Assembly: GCF_013215705.1 (NCBI RefSeq)
Contig: NZ_JABSQR010000008.1
Span: forward strand, 184,980-248,979
Origin: Moritella sp.
Lineage (GTDB): Bacteria; Pseudomonadota; Gammaproteobacteria; Enterobacterales; Moritellaceae
Length of the DNA stretch: 64,000 nt
Direction: 5' to 3'
Part shown: in pieces, positions 43,749 through 52,967 of the stretch
How positions within the stretch are numbered: position 1 is the stretch's first letter
Layout: every line of letters begins with the position of its first letter
The notes under the pieces: generated by a model
Databases searched by the model: none
Told to the model about the DNA's origin: nothing
The model's input: only the letters and a program-made list of their open reading frames with translations
Position numbers and translations under genes: made by a program

Positions 43749-43918
43749 ACTAAATGTGCTGCTCTGTCACGACAAAGATCAATAAATCAGCTGTTTAAAA
43801 GTATCCGTTCCGCATGACATAAGTCATAAGTTGCAAACTCGATCATTACCATTTAGTTATTAAAATGGTTATTTTTCGATAATACCATATAAATTAATAA
43901 TTTAGGCGTTCCTGTGTA
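43749..43918. other. AT-rich spacer
   Basis: No gene or clear element until the repeat at 43919. Confidence 0.4.
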
Positions 43919-43970
43919 AAATCTACTAGCTAGGACTCACATCACGTAATCAGATTTCACGTAGCGCACC
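43919..43970 (+). repeat. Dispersed ~50-bp repeat, copy 3, upstream of the tyrosine recombinase
   Basis: AAATCTACTAGCTAGGA, 16 bases, AGATTTCACGTAGCG, then CACCAAAAAA. It aligns with copy 1 at 13524 over the whole length with identical spacing, same strand. It lies 96 bases before the recombinase start codon. Confidence 0.75.
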
Positions 43971-43989
43971 AAAAAACAAGGTGTTTATA

Positions 43990-44005
43990 CTGTTTGCTTA
44001 TACAG
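43990..44005. promoter_or_regulatory. LexA-like box upstream of the tyrosine recombinase
   Basis: CTGTTTGCTTATACAG fits CTGT-N8-ACAG, the SOS box core, within the promoter zone 60 bases before the recombinase ATG. Integron integrases are known to be SOS-controlled; the analogy is inference. Confidence 0.55.
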
Positions 44006-44065
44006 TTGTTAATGCTATAATTGCGCGGTTAATCATTAATAGCATTTTATTCGCCTGGACAAGTA

Positions 44066-45151
44066 ATGCCTAAAGCATTGATAAATATAAATAATAACTC
44101 AATAGTCTCGTCTAAACACTTAACCGAAGAACACATAGAAAATCTAATTAGGTTTAGTGATCGTAAAGAACAGTTAGAAGAAAACACGCTAAAGTCGTTA
44201 CATTACCATGTGAGTAAATTTAATGATTATTGCCTCACTCATAATGTCATTCCCTTGCCTCTCCAAGACGCAACGATACTTGAGGCATTTCTTATACAAG
44301 AAAATGAGCGCGGTTGCAAAGCCCAAACACTGCGTATTTATGCCTGGGCCGTTTCGAAGATCCACAGTTTAGCCGGTTTAGAGATCCCTTATTTCAAAAC
44401 GATAATTACCGCTCGGTTAAAAATAATCTCGAAACAAGAGGTAAAACGCGGTATAAAGCGCAAGCAAGCTGTCGCATTTTCTTATGACCATTTGAAATTT
44501 GTAAACGAGCAACTCGATATAAACTCGCTACTGTCGATACGCAATGCACTATTGCTCAACATTTGCTATGACGGTTTGTTACGAGAAAGTGAAGCCTGTA
44601 ATCTATTTGTTGATCAAATTCAAAAAGTGAATGGTCTGTATAACATTAACATTACTAACTCTAAAACTGATAAATCATTAGATGGTTCTATTGTTCATTT
44701 AAGTAAATTCACCTCTAAATTACTGCCTTTGTATTTACAAAAGATATCAGCACATCATGGCCAGTTTTTGTTTAAACGTATTACCCCGCGCGGTGGTAAA
44801 TTAGAAAAGTTAAAATCAAGTGACCATAGTCCAAACCCACATGACAAACCGATATCAACCAAAACTGTTGAGTTGGTATTTGCTAATACTTGGCATTCAA
44901 TAACAGATTATAATCAATCTGTCAGTTTTGATCTCCATGTTGATTTACCCGAACGCCCATTCAGTGGACACTCTGCCCGAGTTGGCGCCTCTTGCGATCT
45001 TGTTAGTGCAGGTTATGATGACTCATTAGTCATGCGTGCGGGAAGATGGAAAACATTAAGAATGGTCGAGCTCTATACTCGAGGTGTGAATAATAAATTC
45101 GCGACAGTACGAGAATTTAGAGAACGATTGGAAACAATGACCGACATATAA
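44066..45151 (+). CDS. Tyrosine site-specific recombinase (integrase)
   Basis: 361 residues. The N-terminal SAM-like core-binding domain covers about 25-125 (TLKSLHYHVSKFNDYCLTHN, GCKAQTLRIYAWAVSKIHSL), the catalytic domain about 145-350. Active-site residues: Arg in DGLLRESEAC, the HxxR box FSGHSARVGA, Trp/His position in AGRWKTLRMV, and Tyr 337 in VELYTRG. It lacks the additional helix of integron IntI. Preceded by the dispersed repeat copy 3 and a LexA-like box, followed by a convergent RHH gene. The recognised site is unknown; copies of the repeat are candidates. Confidence 0.92.
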   Translation: MPKALININNNSIVSSKHLTEEHIENLIRFSDRKEQLEENTLKSLHYHVSKFNDYCLTHNVIPLPLQDATILEAFLIQENERGCKAQTLRIYAWAVSKIHSLAGLEIPYFKTIITARLKIISKQEVKRGIKRKQAVAFSYDHLKFVNEQLDINSLLSIRNALLLNICYDGLLRESEACNLFVDQIQKVNGLYNINITNSKTDKSLDGSIVHLSKFTSKLLPLYLQKISAHHGQFLFKRITPRGGKLEKLKSSDHSPNPHDKPISTKTVELVFANTWHSITDYNQSVSFDLHVDLPERPFSGHSARVGASCDLVSAGYDDSLVMRAGRWKTLRMVELYTRGVNNKFATVREFRERLETMTDI

Positions 45152-45199
45152 GTATTGCATGATAGTGGAAAGGCACATGACCTTTCCAATAATTCAGGT

Positions 45200-45613
45200 C
45201 TACCCATCAATCAGCAGTACCATTTCATTTAGCGTGGCATGAAACATACAACTGACATCGTCATGACTAAACTGATTACCATTTAAGTTAACCGTAATTT
45301 CGGTGTCATCATTATCAGTCTCTACATACAGTGTGTTTTTAATTTTTGGATAGTTTTCCATTAACACATTTTCAGCATGCTTCCTGGTGATCTTATTACT
45401 TAAGTGTACGGTAATAATCCCCGTCCCTAGTAACAGATTATTCATACCATTTTCAAACACATCTGTAAGCATGCCTTCAACAAACTGACTTTTTGAAACG
45501 TTACATTGTTCGCTTATCGTTTCTAATTTTTCGAGTAAGTCTTCGTACATTCTTATCGTGCTATTTTTTCGTGTTGCATCAGGTTTAATCTTCATGTTTA
45601 CCACTGAGTCCAT
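45200..45613 (-). CDS. Ribbon-helix-helix (CopG/MetJ-like) DNA-binding protein
   Basis: 137 residues. The N-terminal RHH motif reads NSTIRMYEDLLEKLETISEQCNVSKSQFVEGML (about residues 17-50), beta strand then two helices. The C-terminal ~85 residues are an unassigned acidic domain (TLYVETDNDDTEITVNL, FHATLNEMVLLIDG). A second Met at residue 7 is a possible start. Convergent with the recombinase, 48 bases apart. A 7-6-7 palindrome right upstream may be its operator. Possible regulator of the recombinase; inferred from position. Confidence 0.75.
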   Translation of the reverse strand: MDSVVNMKIKPDATRKNSTIRMYEDLLEKLETISEQCNVSKSQFVEGMLTDVFENGMNNLLLGTGIITVHLSNKITRKHAENVLMENYPKIKNTLYVETDNDDTEITVNLNGNQFSHDDVSCMFHATLNEMVLLIDG

Positions 45614-45626
45614 GAGTTAACAAAAA

Positions 45627-45646
45627 CCTATTTATTTTAAAATAGG
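45627..45646. promoter_or_regulatory. Palindrome upstream of the RHH gene
   Basis: CCTATTT-N6-AAATAGG lies 14-33 bases upstream of the RHH start codon, a usual place for an autoregulatory operator. Confidence 0.45.
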
Positions 45647-46607
45647 AATTAAGTGAATACATTTTAGCACACTAATTAGTTCACTTACCATTCATTATAC
45701 TTACCTTAATAAAGCATATATATATTATAACAGTTACAACTTATTAAACAATTAACGACTACCTTCACTATCTGTAACGACAATATTAAATTCATTATAT
45801 TATTCAACAATGAGCCCTAAAATAATTCACCATTAAAAACCAGTAATATCAAGGCTTTTATTTCGTTTAACGGTCATTATACGAAATAAAATAAATTGAG
45901 CCATTTTAGGTTGAACTTAGTAATATCAATATATTGCATTACAATGCATGCATAATATAGAGCACTTACTGCTTTATAAGTGTGACCATTTGTTAATTCA
46001 TCTATTTTAAATAATAGAATAACGTACTGAAATTATTATTCTCATTGTTAATTGTTTTATTAAACAATAACAATCTCTTTTAGCACCATCAACGCGGACA
46101 TACATTTTAGGCCGTTATTTTTATTATTACTTGTAGTTACCCATGCAGAAATACAGATTTTACACAGCGCACCTAAAAATAAAATATAAACATAATATAA
46201 CCGTTAAATATCATCATGATACGTGTTAAAACAATGATTTTGAATGACGTATAATCATGACTAATTAGCCCGTATAAACCGAATTATTGACCTTGATTGA
46301 GTAAAGAATAACGCTGTATATATATACAGTGTTATTGCCAGCCCCGTAAAAACAAGACCTTAGCATCTGCATAAAATTAATTAGCCTTAAATTACAACAG
46401 CTTACGGACAAGTGTTAAACCGGTGAATTTTAGTCAAACCGACTAATCCCTTGATTGATGAGTCATCAATCAAGCACTAGATAGGGTTACTATTACCTTA
46501 TTGTAAAAATACATATTAAAGCACTGTCTTAAATGGGCAGATACTAAGAATCGAGATAGAATACCGATTACTTAATTGAGAACTTAACAATACGTTCCAT
46601 AGATAAG
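45647..46607. other. Gene-free AT-rich region with repeat motifs
   Basis: About 960 bases without a credible gene. Contains AGATTTTACACAGCGC at 46155-46170, a partial version of the dispersed repeat, and the perfect LexA-consensus palindrome at 46314-46329 followed by GCCCCGTAAAAAC. These are the same motif types as at 13.5, 41.25 and 43.9 kb. Confidence 0.65.
46306..46337. repeat. Second orphan palindrome with LexA-consensus core
   Basis: AATAAC-G-CTGTATATATATACAG-T-GTTATT: a palindrome with one mismatched pair around the exact LexA consensus (46314-46329). It is 280 bases from the next rightward frame and is therefore not clearly in a promoter. Confidence 0.65.
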
Positions 46608-46766
46608 ATGACCAACAATCACAGAGCCTATTTTATACTAGTGATCACAACACTCCTTGCTTCTGCGGGATGGATATTTTCCAGTGACGCAATTCAAGTT
46701 TTACCAAGCTCGAGATTTATCGGATTAAGGTTTATCCTTGCTTCACTATTATTATTGCCCTTTTGA
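46608..46766 (+). pseudogene. EamA/DMT transporter N-terminal remnant
   Basis: ATG 46608 opens 52 residues: FILVITTLLASAGWIFSSDA, then IQVLPSSRFIGLRFILASLL and a TGA. This is the first 1.5 helices of an EamA-type drug/metabolite exporter (GWIFS...FIGLRF). The rest, nearly 250 residues, is missing. The next gene follows 140 bases later. Confidence 0.7.
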
Positions 46767-46904
46767 ATAGCTTTACACTGGCGATGATTATTTTCTCGAT
46801 ATACTCTTACAAACCCTTACAACATACTAGTCTTAGCACGTTGTTTAATGTTTTATTCTCTTTATAATCACGTCTATAAAATATCATATAAAACAGGATT
46901 TAAA

Positions 46905-47492
46905 ATGAAAACGATTACAGTATTAGGCGCACTAACTGCAATGGTATTATCTGTAAATGTCCAAGCGAATCAAGATGTATCAGGTTTTTATATCGGTGGA
47001 GGTGTTGGTACAACAAATGTAAATACTGATACTAACGGATACTCTTTCGATAGCGATACTGATGGTAGCTCACTTAAATTCATTGGTGGTTATCAGTTTA
47101 ACCGTATCGTTGCTGTTGAAGTTCAGTATACAAAATATGGTGACATCACCCCGATCACTAATGTTGCAAATTCAAAATATTATAAGTGGGAACCAACAAC
47201 TGTATCTGTAGCTGCTAACCTTGGCTATACATTTGAAAATGGTTTGCGTCCGTTTGGTGTTATTGGTTTATCTTCATTGGATTTAGGTCAAAATATTAAA
47301 GCTCTAGATGACAATAGTGCAACGGCTTTACATTTTGGTGCTGGCCTAGAATATACACCAGCGGCTTTAGCTGGTGTTAGTTTTCGAGCGGGTTATGAAG
47401 GTGATGCTTTCGCAATTGATAATGGTACTTTTACTTCAGATACAAGTGTACTGATTGGTTCAGTTTACGTTGCTGCATCTTACAAGTTTTAA
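46905..47492 (+). CDS. Outer-membrane beta-barrel protein (OmpA-like 8-strand barrel)
   Basis: 195 residues starting at ATG 46905 behind ACAGGATTTAAA. Signal peptide MKTITVLGALTAMVLSVNVQA; the mature protein has alternating barrel strands (GFYIGGGVGTTNVNT, SLKFIGGYQFNRIVAVEVQYTKYGD) and ends VYVAASYKF with the terminal Phe. It fits the OMP_b-brl / OmpA-like transmembrane superfamily. Function unknown. Followed by a strong terminator. Confidence 0.9.
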   Translation: MKTITVLGALTAMVLSVNVQANQDVSGFYIGGGVGTTNVNTDTNGYSFDSDTDGSSLKFIGGYQFNRIVAVEVQYTKYGDITPITNVANSKYYKWEPTTVSVAANLGYTFENGLRPFGVIGLSSLDLGQNIKALDDNSATALHFGAGLEYTPAALAGVSFRAGYEGDAFAIDNGTFTSDTSVLIGSVYVAASYKF

Positions 47493-47515
47493 ACGTCTAA
47501 GTTTGTAAACATATA

Positions 47516-47548
47516 AAGTGATAGTCATACCCTTTTGCACTATCACTT
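47516..47548 (+). terminator. Terminator of the barrel protein gene
   Basis: Stem AAGTGATAGT / ACTATCACTT followed by CTTTTTCTT. Confidence 0.8.
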
Positions 47549-47559
47549 CTTTTTCTTCT

Positions 47560-48090
47560 TTATAAGAATTTAATTTTAACGCTGAACATCACACGCATAA
47601 TTATAAGACAAACATAATATCTTTTCAAAAACCTGAATATCCACCAGCTCTCCTGATTTATAGCTATCCATAAATCAATATCCAATCGTCTATTCTGAGA
47701 TAATTCGTATTCAATTATTATTTATTATCTTACCTTCTGCCACTAAATGTAGTGAAGTTTATAGCACAAGTTTCGTCATTCATTATCCCTAATTGTTATA
47801 GATCCAGTAACAAAACCGCGCCCATTTATGCCCTATACGCGATATGCTCAATACAATGTTTACCGCTGATATAAGCATCCTATTTAGATAAACCCCTGCT
47901 AATAGCACATAAATAGGATTTAACACTAATATTTTCATTTATTTTTAAATTAATTTACTCCCCTTGCACTTCAAATACTTAGAAATCCAAACCAATGACT
48001 TACGACGATAAAATATCATATTCGCTGTTTTTACGCGCTTGTGCCGTACGAAAAATACCGATAGTATGCTTAAAAATTAGACAGCGACGA
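47560..48090. other. Intergenic region, nothing recognised
   Basis: About 530 AT-rich bases. The short frames present have no ribosome site. Confidence 0.5.
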
Positions 48091-48103
48091 GTTAGGAGTT
48101 CAT

Positions 48104-48997
48104 TTGAAAAAGTTATTACTTTGCGTATTTACGGGTACATTTTTAGTAGCATGCGGTGGTTCGTCATCTACAGGTGACAATATTCAAACAGGACCTCTTG
48201 ACCCGAGCAAGATACACGATGTAGTACCATATGTTGATTATAACAACGCGCCAGGTATTATCGATAATATAAATTTTGATGGCCAACAAAATGGTCGTTA
48301 CACTTCGGATATGTTTAACTCCGATTTTAACAACGAATGGGGAAGTGTTACTGGTGAAGCTAATATTATCGACAGAAATGGTTCAAAACAATTAGCGGTA
48401 ACCCATCCAAAAGGATATTACAAAAAGGGCATTTCCGGTGGTAAGGATTTAAATGAATTTGACGAATTGTACTTTTCATATCAAATAACATTTGGCGATA
48501 ATTACGACTTTTCTATGGGTGGGAAAATGCCAGGCTTAGCTGGGTTAAATCCAAATGTAAGTGATAAACCGGACGGGTGTAAAACTATCGGTGAAGACGA
48601 AGGTTTCAGCTTACGTTCGATGTTCCGGGAAAATGGTCGTGCTATTGGTTATTTCTATCACCAAGATAAGACTAAGTCATGTGGTGACGAAATTGATTAT
48701 CAACATGAAGGCAAGAACTTCTCATTCAAACGTGAAAAAACATATTTAATTGAGCAATACGTAAAAATGAACGATGCCAATCAAGCAAATGGCATTGTAA
48801 CTATCTACGTAAACGGTTTTAAAGTACTTGAGAGTACAAATATGACATTTTCAGAAAACGGTATACATGGCATCAATTATCAATTTACTCAACTATGGCA
48901 TGGTGGTAACAGCAGTGGTTGGGCTGTAGACCGTGATTCAACAGCTTATTTAGATAATTTCACATTGAGTACACAACCCGTTAGCTATACAAAATAA
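48104..48997 (+). CDS. Polysaccharide lyase family 14-like lipoprotein, copy 1
   Basis: 297-residue lipoprotein starting at TTG 48104 behind TTAGGAG; signal MKKLLLCVFTGTFLVACGG with lipobox LVAC. The domain from about residue 55 resembles Polysacc_lyase_14 (alginate/glucuronan lyases): YFSYQITFGDNYDFSMGGKM, GKMPGLAGLNPN, GFSLRSMFRENGRAIGYFYH, KTYLIEQYVKMN and VNGFKVLE. Cys in DGCKTIGEDE and KSCGDE may pair. Likely outer-membrane or surface attached, acting on algal or bacterial uronic acid polymers. The substrate is inferred. A paralogue follows directly. Confidence 0.7.
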   Translation: MKKLLLCVFTGTFLVACGGSSSTGDNIQTGPLDPSKIHDVVPYVDYNNAPGIIDNINFDGQQNGRYTSDMFNSDFNNEWGSVTGEANIIDRNGSKQLAVTHPKGYYKKGISGGKDLNEFDELYFSYQITFGDNYDFSMGGKMPGLAGLNPNVSDKPDGCKTIGEDEGFSLRSMFRENGRAIGYFYHQDKTKSCGDEIDYQHEGKNFSFKREKTYLIEQYVKMNDANQANGIVTIYVNGFKVLESTNMTFSENGIHGINYQFTQLWHGGNSSGWAVDRDSTAYLDNFTLSTQPVSYTK

Positions 48998-49017
48998 ACC
49001 TTTGCATTATTAATTTG

Positions 49018-49047
49018 AAGATGGCCTTGTCATTACAAGGCCATCTT
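49018..49047 (+). terminator. Terminator between the two PL14-like genes
   Basis: 13-bp stem AAGATGGCCTTGT / ACAAGGCCATCTT with loop CATT and T-run. The two paralogues are thus separate transcription units. Confidence 0.88.
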
Positions 49048-49127
49048 TTTGTCTGTAAAAATTGCTTTAAGTGAATAGATAGTAACTAAACCAATTTACC
49101 CTGAATAATCATCAGAGAGAATTTGAC

Positions 49128-50081
49128 TTGAAAAAAATATTACCTTGTATCTTTATTACTTTATTCTTAACCGCATGTGGTAGTAGCAGTGGTGATGGTG
49201 ATAATAATAGTAGTCGCAATACCGATCCGATAGTCACTGAGCTACCCGACGTACCGAATGTACTAGACGTAGATGTACCTTTGGATCCAAATAATATTCA
49301 TGATGTTGTACCTGACGTTGATTATAATAGTTCAGCCATTTTCGATTATGTTAACTTTGACGAAAGATCAAACGGTGAATATACAGAAGAAATGTTCGAC
49401 ACAGACTTTAACAATGAATGGGAAAGTATCACTGGTAGCGCTAATATTTTATATAAAAATGGCTCAAAAGTGTTAGCGATAACGCATCCAAAAGATTATT
49501 ACAAAAAAGGTATATCTAGTGGTAAGAAATTAAACGAGTTTAACGAGTTATATTTTTCATATCAAATTACATTTGGTCAAAATTATGACTTCTCCATAGG
49601 TGGCAAAATGCCAGGCTTAGCTGGGTTAAATCCAAATGTAAGCTCGAAACCAGATGGTTGTAAAACCATCGGCGAAGACGAAGGTTTCAGCTTACGTTCG
49701 ATGTTCCGGGAAAATGGTCGTGCTATTGGTTATTTCTATCACCAAGATAAGACTAAGAGTTGTGGTGACGAAATTGATTATCAACATGAAGGACAGAACT
49801 TCTCATTCAAACGTGAAAAGACATACTTAATTGAGCAATATGTTAAAATGAATGATGCGAATCAAGCGAATGGCATCGTAACTATCTACGTAAACGGTTT
49901 TAAGGTACTTGAACGCACTAACATGACATTTTCAGAAAATGGCAAATATGCAATAAATTACCAATACTTCCAACTGTGGCACGGCGGTAACAGCAGTAGT
50001 TGGGCTGTAGATCGTGATTCAACCGCTTATTTTGATCATGTGGCAATTAGTACTAAACCATTAAGCTACAACATTAATTAA
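49128..50081 (+). CDS. Polysaccharide lyase family 14-like lipoprotein, copy 2
   Basis: 317 residues, TTG start at 49128 behind AGAGAG, signal MKKILPCIFITLFLTACGS with lipobox LTAC. From the YDFSxGGKMPGLAG segment onward it is almost identical to copy 1 (the stretch GFSLRSMFRENGRAIGYFYH is unchanged), while the linker after the lipid anchor is about 20 residues longer and differs. A recent tandem duplication with a conserved catalytic half. Activity inferred as for copy 1. Confidence 0.7.
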   Translation: MKKILPCIFITLFLTACGSSSGDGDNNSSRNTDPIVTELPDVPNVLDVDVPLDPNNIHDVVPDVDYNSSAIFDYVNFDERSNGEYTEEMFDTDFNNEWESITGSANILYKNGSKVLAITHPKDYYKKGISSGKKLNEFNELYFSYQITFGQNYDFSIGGKMPGLAGLNPNVSSKPDGCKTIGEDEGFSLRSMFRENGRAIGYFYHQDKTKSCGDEIDYQHEGQNFSFKREKTYLIEQYVKMNDANQANGIVTIYVNGFKVLERTNMTFSENGKYAINYQYFQLWHGGNSSSWAVDRDSTAYFDHVAISTKPLSYNIN

Positions 50082-50098
50082 AATCAAATAATCAAAAT

Positions 50099-50127
50099 AA
50101 AAGCCGCACTCTTGCAGTGTGGCTTTT
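50099..50127. terminator. Bidirectional terminator between PL14-like and SIMPL genes
   Basis: Stem AAAAGCCGCACT / AGTGTGGCTTTT (one G-T pair) between convergent stop codons. Confidence 0.8.
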
Positions 50128-50150
50128 AGATGATTGCCAAATTTTAATTA

Positions 50151-50852
50151 CTAATCTTCAAGACGGAAAACAACATCGACTTGATCACGAATAATGATTT
50201 TAGCATCTTGATAAGTTGATTCAATATTAGCGGAAGAATCCATCTCCATCGAACGCATTAGCATTGGTCTGGGGCTTGAATTTCTGTATGTTATCTTCCA
50301 TACACCATCCACACTCTCACCAAAGCCTTTTGCCAACGATGCTGCTTTTTCTTTAGCATCTAATATTGCAGCTTGTCTTGCTTGTTCAATAAATTTACTT
50401 TCATCGCTGACTTTTAATTTAATGTTGGTAATGCTATTAATGCCATCACCCAACGCACCATCTAAATAACTATTCAATTTAGCTAAATCACGAACAGTAA
50501 CATTTACATTACGATTTGCTCGATAGCCTATAAGCGCAGGTTTGCTGTCTTTCTTATACTGGTACTCTGGACGTAATGTAATATTTGTACTTTCAATATC
50601 TGTTCGAGCGACACCTTCGTCCTCTAACCGTTTATTAAAAGCTGCAATTACATCGTCAACTGCAGATTTGGCATCTTTAGCCGATTTTCGAATTTCAGAT
50701 ACTTGTACCGAAAATACAGCCATATCAGGTGAGGTAACAATTTCACCCATGCCTGTTGTTTCTAAATGAGGGAAGCTTACGTCAGCGGCCATGAGGCTTG
50801 TAGAAATAAAAGAACTAGCAGTCAACACTGTCGCGAGTAAATATTTGTTCAT
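50151..50852 (-). CDS. SIMPL-domain (YggE-like) periplasmic protein
   Basis: 233 residues with a signal peptide (MNKYLLATVLTASSFISTSLMA) and a SIMPL/DUF541 domain: LETTGMGEIVTSPDMAVFSV, AFNKRLEDEGVARTDIESTNITLRPEY, and ILDAKEKAASLAKGFGESVDGVWKI. In E. coli YggE the protein lowers oxidative stress; its mechanism is not known. Single gene. Confidence 0.9.
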   Translation of the reverse strand: MNKYLLATVLTASSFISTSLMAADVSFPHLETTGMGEIVTSPDMAVFSVQVSEIRKSAKDAKSAVDDVIAAFNKRLEDEGVARTDIESTNITLRPEYQYKKDSKPALIGYRANRNVNVTVRDLAKLNSYLDGALGDGINSITNIKLKVSDESKFIEQARQAAILDAKEKAASLAKGFGESVDGVWKITYRNSSPRPMLMRSMEMDSSANIESTYQDAKIIIRDQVDVVFRLED

Positions 50853-50980
50853 AGGAATAACCTCTTATCATCATTGTTTATCTATCAATGGTATTCAGAC
50901 AGTAACAAATCGATAATTATCCTAAAAATATTAAAAGTTTATAAATAACGAGATAATATCAGGATGCATGAGTCGTGCGA

Positions 50981-52618
50981 CTATGCGTTGCGTTGTTTGA
51001 TGATGAGTTTTTCAGCGGCTTTCACCGTTAATGCTTTATCAAAATAATAACCTTGTGCGTAGTCACAACCCAGTTCTTGTAATAGATCGCGCTGTGCTAA
51101 CGTCTCGACACCTTCAGCAAGTACTTTCACTTCCAATACTTCACCCAAGCCAATAATTTTACGTGCAAATTCACGATCTAGCGGTGAAGAACAAATATCA
51201 GCAACTAATGAACGATCGATTTTTAAGGTATCGAGGGATGAACGTAGTGTTCTCACTAAACTTAATGATGAATACCCGGTGCCAAAGTCATCAATAGCAA
51301 TGTATATACCGAGTTCTTTTACCGCTCTAACATTGTCTATTAAAGTAATCATATTACTGATAGATGCTGTTTCGGTCACTTCAATTTCAAGTAAGTGTTT
51401 AGGACAACCTGAGTGTTCGATTATCGATTGTAAACGCGTAACAAAGTCTGTCATTTCTAACGTTTTAAATGATATGTTGATAGCAATTCTTGGGCTATAA
51501 ACATGCTGTTCTCGCCACTGAACTATTTGATGACACACTTGATTAAATACCCATAGGTCAAACTCAAAATGTAAACCTATATCTTCAGCAATACGGATAA
51601 ATACATCCGGTGAGATATAACCTAAATCCTTATGAATCCAACGAGACAACGCCTCAAAACCAACCAATTTATTATTTTCAAGGTCATACTGGGGCTGGTA
51701 ATGAATGTTTATCAATGCATTTTCCATTGCATTTGGAAATTCATCAATGATAAGTTTATTCGTCATCAAGTCCGGTTTAATTTCAGCTTTGGCAAAACAA
51801 TAATGAGAGTTGCTATGACGTTCAGACTCTCTCATTGCAGTTTCAGCCGCAATCTCCATGGAAAAATAACTATCATATTCGGTATGCTCAGCACTAATAC
51901 CAATGCTAAATGATTTATTAATTTTAATACCATTACTTAATATTAATGAACCCTGTGACAAATTACATAATTGTTCACAAATATTTACTGTATAAGCATT
52001 AAGGTCTACTGAAGATAAATGACACTTATTCTCAATTAAAATACCGAAACGGGCATTAAACAATCGAACAACTAACCCACTCTCACCCAATATAGATTGT
52101 AGTTTATTACCTAATACGAAAAGATAATTGTCTCCCGCATCAAATCCATATCGAAAATTAATGGTAGAAAAATTGTCGACACTTAGCACAAGCAATCGCA
52201 TTTTTGATGTCGTTAAGTTAACAATATTGAATAGATGTGAAGCTCGAGCGCTCATTGCCCAGCCATTCGGCAGCCCAGATATTTGATCTATCGCTTTATT
52301 TTGAGTAACTTTAAAGCATAACTTGAATTCATTACGTGCTAATTTTTTACAATGTAATTCGACTTTTAAATGATAAAAATTACAATCCACAAGTTCGCCT
52401 GAAGCAAATACGCCCTCTTCATTTTCACCCGCATTGTCAAATAACGAGTCTAAATTAGTAATTTTTTCATTATTATCGAGATGCAACAAATCATTGACTG
52501 TCGTGTCGACAACGTCCAAACAGGTCCGGCCTATTAATGTTGAAAACACTTCATTACAAGACTTAATTTGTCCATTGCTGATAATTAAAATAGGTAAAAA
52601 TAAATCTTCAATTTGCAT
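50981..52618 (-). CDS. c-di-GMP phosphodiesterase, PAS - degenerate GGDEF - EAL
   Basis: 545 residues, cytoplasmic. PAS-like sensor about 1-110, GGDEF-like domain about 115-280, EAL domain about 285-540. The GGDEF signature is lost (NARFGILI at that place), so it is not a cyclase. EAL residues look intact: FEALSRW, AINISFKTLEM, EVTETASI, IDDFGTGYSSL, DTLKIDRSLV and LAEGVETLAQRDLL. It should hydrolyse c-di-GMP. Divergent from a PilZ-domain protein, the c-di-GMP receptor. Confidence 0.92.
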   Translation of the reverse strand: MQIEDLFLPILIISNGQIKSCNEVFSTLIGRTCLDVVDTTVNDLLHLDNNEKITNLDSLFDNAGENEEGVFASGELVDCNFYHLKVELHCKKLARNEFKLCFKVTQNKAIDQISGLPNGWAMSARASHLFNIVNLTTSKMRLLVLSVDNFSTINFRYGFDAGDNYLFVLGNKLQSILGESGLVVRLFNARFGILIENKCHLSSVDLNAYTVNICEQLCNLSQGSLILSNGIKINKSFSIGISAEHTEYDSYFSMEIAAETAMRESERHSNSHYCFAKAEIKPDLMTNKLIIDEFPNAMENALINIHYQPQYDLENNKLVGFEALSRWIHKDLGYISPDVFIRIAEDIGLHFEFDLWVFNQVCHQIVQWREQHVYSPRIAINISFKTLEMTDFVTRLQSIIEHSGCPKHLLEIEVTETASISNMITLIDNVRAVKELGIYIAIDDFGTGYSSLSLVRTLRSSLDTLKIDRSLVADICSSPLDREFARKIIGLGEVLEVKVLAEGVETLAQRDLLQELGCDYAQGYYFDKALTVKAAEKLIIKQRNA

Positions 52619-52967
52619 TCTCAGGTTACTCGTAAGTCTGAACCAACTATCTGTTTTTCTACACTTTACACCATCTCATTTTTCACAACAACATTGTTTA
52701 ATCTAACGCACCTCCTTTCAAACACTAAAGTCTACCAATAATAAAATACAATATTAGGCAAAATTCTATTAAACAATAACTTACGATTTTAAGATTCTAA
52801 TTTTGATTATAGTAATAATCTTATTTATATTGAGTGAATGCGACGTAAAATAAAATAGTGCGATAAACAACCATAATGATAGTTGAATAATGCGATATAA
52901 CCACCAGCAAAATAACGCTTTTTAGCCTAAAATACTAAGTTATATAGTTTAATTATCAGGTACAGAT
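52619..52967. other. Promoter region between divergent EAL and PilZ genes
   Basis: 349 bases, AT-rich, no recognisable operator. Confidence 0.5.
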
